From Brevundimonas sp. UBA4553 (GTDB lineage Bacteria; Pseudomonadota; Alphaproteobacteria; Caulobacterales; Caulobacteraceae): a stretch of 64,000 nt of DNA. Below are positions 63,319 through 64,000 of the stretch, in pieces (within the stretch, counting starts at the first letter, position 1; each line of letters opens with the position of its first letter). The notes below the pieces were generated by a model. The model was not told where the DNA came from. It made no database searches and saw only the letters and a program-made list of their open reading frames with translations. The stretch is taken from positions 62,001-126,000 of the forward strand of contig NZ_DGLD01000010.1 in assembly GCF_002387245.1 (NCBI RefSeq), given 5' to 3'. The position numbers and the translations under genes were made by a program.

Positions 63319-64000
63319 TCAGTTCTTCAGACGATAGCCGGTTCTGAAGATCCAGCCCACGGCGGCCAGGCAGGCGAAGAAGAAGCCCAGCGTGGCCATC
63401 AGGCTCAACCCCACGCTGACGTCGCCTATGCCGTAGAAGGCCCAGCGGAAACCCGAGATCAGATAGACCACCGGATTGAACAGGGTCACCGTGCGCCAGC
63501 CGTCCGGCAGCATGTCGATCGAATAGAAGGCCCCGCCGAGGAAGGTCAGGGGCGTGACGATCAGCATGGGGATCATCTGCAACTGTTCGAAATTCTGCGC
63601 CCAGACGCCGATGATGAAACCGAACAGGCTGAAGGTCGTCGAGATCAGGATCAGGAAGGCCAGCATCCAGAAGGGGTGCAGGATCTGCAAGGGCACGAAC
63701 AGGGCCGCCGTCGCCAGGATGATCAACCCCAGAACCGCCGACTTGGTCGCCGCCGCCCCGACATAGGCGATGACGATCTCCAGCGGCGACACGGGGGCTG
63801 ACAGGATCTCATAGATGGTGCCGGTGAATTTCGGGAAATAGATGCCGAAGCTGGCGTTGAAGATCGACTGGGTGAACAGGCTTAGCATGATCAGGCCCGG
63901 CACGATGAAGGCGCCATAGGGCACGCCCCCGACCTCCTCCATCCGACTGCCGATGGCCCCGCCGAAGACGACGAAATAGAGGGCTGTGGTGATCACCGGC
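63319..64000 (-). CDS. ABC-2 type transporter permease, partial
   Basis: The C-terminal 227 or so residues are present and the N-terminus lies outside the window. Five to six membrane helices are visible, with the ABC-2 pattern GGVPYGAFIVPGLIMLSLFTQSIFNASFGIYFPKFTG and PLTFLGGAFYSIDMLPDGWRTVTLFNPVVYLISGFRW. Such permeases export polysaccharides or drugs together with an ATPase, presumably encoded further out. The gene ends near the proline-rich gene start with a 98-base gap. Confidence 0.88.
   Translation of the reverse strand, partial: PVITTALYFVVFGGAIGSRMEEVGGVPYGAFIVPGLIMLSLFTQSIFNASFGIYFPKFTGTIYEILSAPVSPLEIVIAYVGAAATKSAVLGLIILATAALFVPLQILHPFWMLAFLILISTTFSLFGFIIGVWAQNFEQLQMIPMLIVTPLTFLGGAFYSIDMLPDGWRTVTLFNPVVYLISGFRWAFYGIGDVSVGLSLMATLGFFFACLAAVGWIFRTGYRLKN

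Overview
The window is high-GC DNA with tightly packed, often overlapping genes. Its content fits an alphaproteobacterium of the Caulobacterales, most likely Brevundimonas-like. This is inferred from three things: the gene order ccmI-ccmE-ccmF-ccmH / degP / response regulator / histidine kinase / glnE, the ruvCAB - ybgC - tolQRAB - pal - cpoB - tilS - ftsH block, and the abundance of small secreted or membrane proteins. No rRNA, tRNA, CRISPR array, insertion sequence or intact prophage was seen.

Layout. 1-1455: an ECF sigma factor with a downstream partial gene, and a secreted EF-hand protein. 1521-8158: glnE, a two-component system and a DegP-type protease. 8295-12120: cytochrome c maturation operon ccmI-ccmE-ccmF-ccmH. 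12138-15646: an unknown 454-aa protein, a formylglycine-type sulfatase and a 57-aa protein. 15727-18201: a second (PhoPQ/FeuPQ-like) two-component system with a PepSY protein. 18466-21333: small secreted protein, nucleotidyltransferase-like protein, diguanylate cyclase. 21437-24411: thiD overlapped with a guanidinium-exporter-like SMR gene, facing an ArsR regulator plus three START/AHSA1 proteins. 24472-28431: folP, rnk and a regulator/membrane-protein pair, acyltransferase. 28582-41988: ftsH, tilS, the Tol-Pal system, ruvCAB. 42107-49668: outer membrane barrel, two tandem MgtC proteins, TonB-like protein, hemerythrin, yebC, thioesterase, alcohol dehydrogenase, DUF559 protein. 49853-53447: nucleoside hydrolase plus ribokinase, then an Asp/Glu racemase-family protein plus D-cysteine desulfhydrase. 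53677-55808: TPP riboswitch and thiC. 55771-57427: an AT-rich two-gene island with a NADAR-domain protein and a phosphoribosyltransferase-like protein. 57785-64000: terminase-small-subunit-like HTH protein, cupin, DsbA-family protein, RNase T2 lipoprotein, small unknowns, a proline/alanine-rich membrane protein and a partial ABC-2 permease.

How they work together. Envelope maintenance dominates: Tol-Pal, DegP, FtsH, two sensor systems, cytochrome c assembly and several lipoproteins. Thiamine synthesis appears twice (thiD, riboswitch-controlled thiC). The nucleoside hydrolase and ribokinase form a short nucleoside-to-ribose-5-phosphate salvage path.

The most unusual region is the NADAR/PRTase-like island, which differs from its surroundings in base composition and overlaps the 3' end of thiC. 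It is a good candidate for a recently acquired, poorly described conflict or nucleotide-modification module. Three families of palindromic dispersed repeats sit in gaps, inside the ruvCAB operon, and even inside coding sequence (tilS and the 3' end of the HTH gene).
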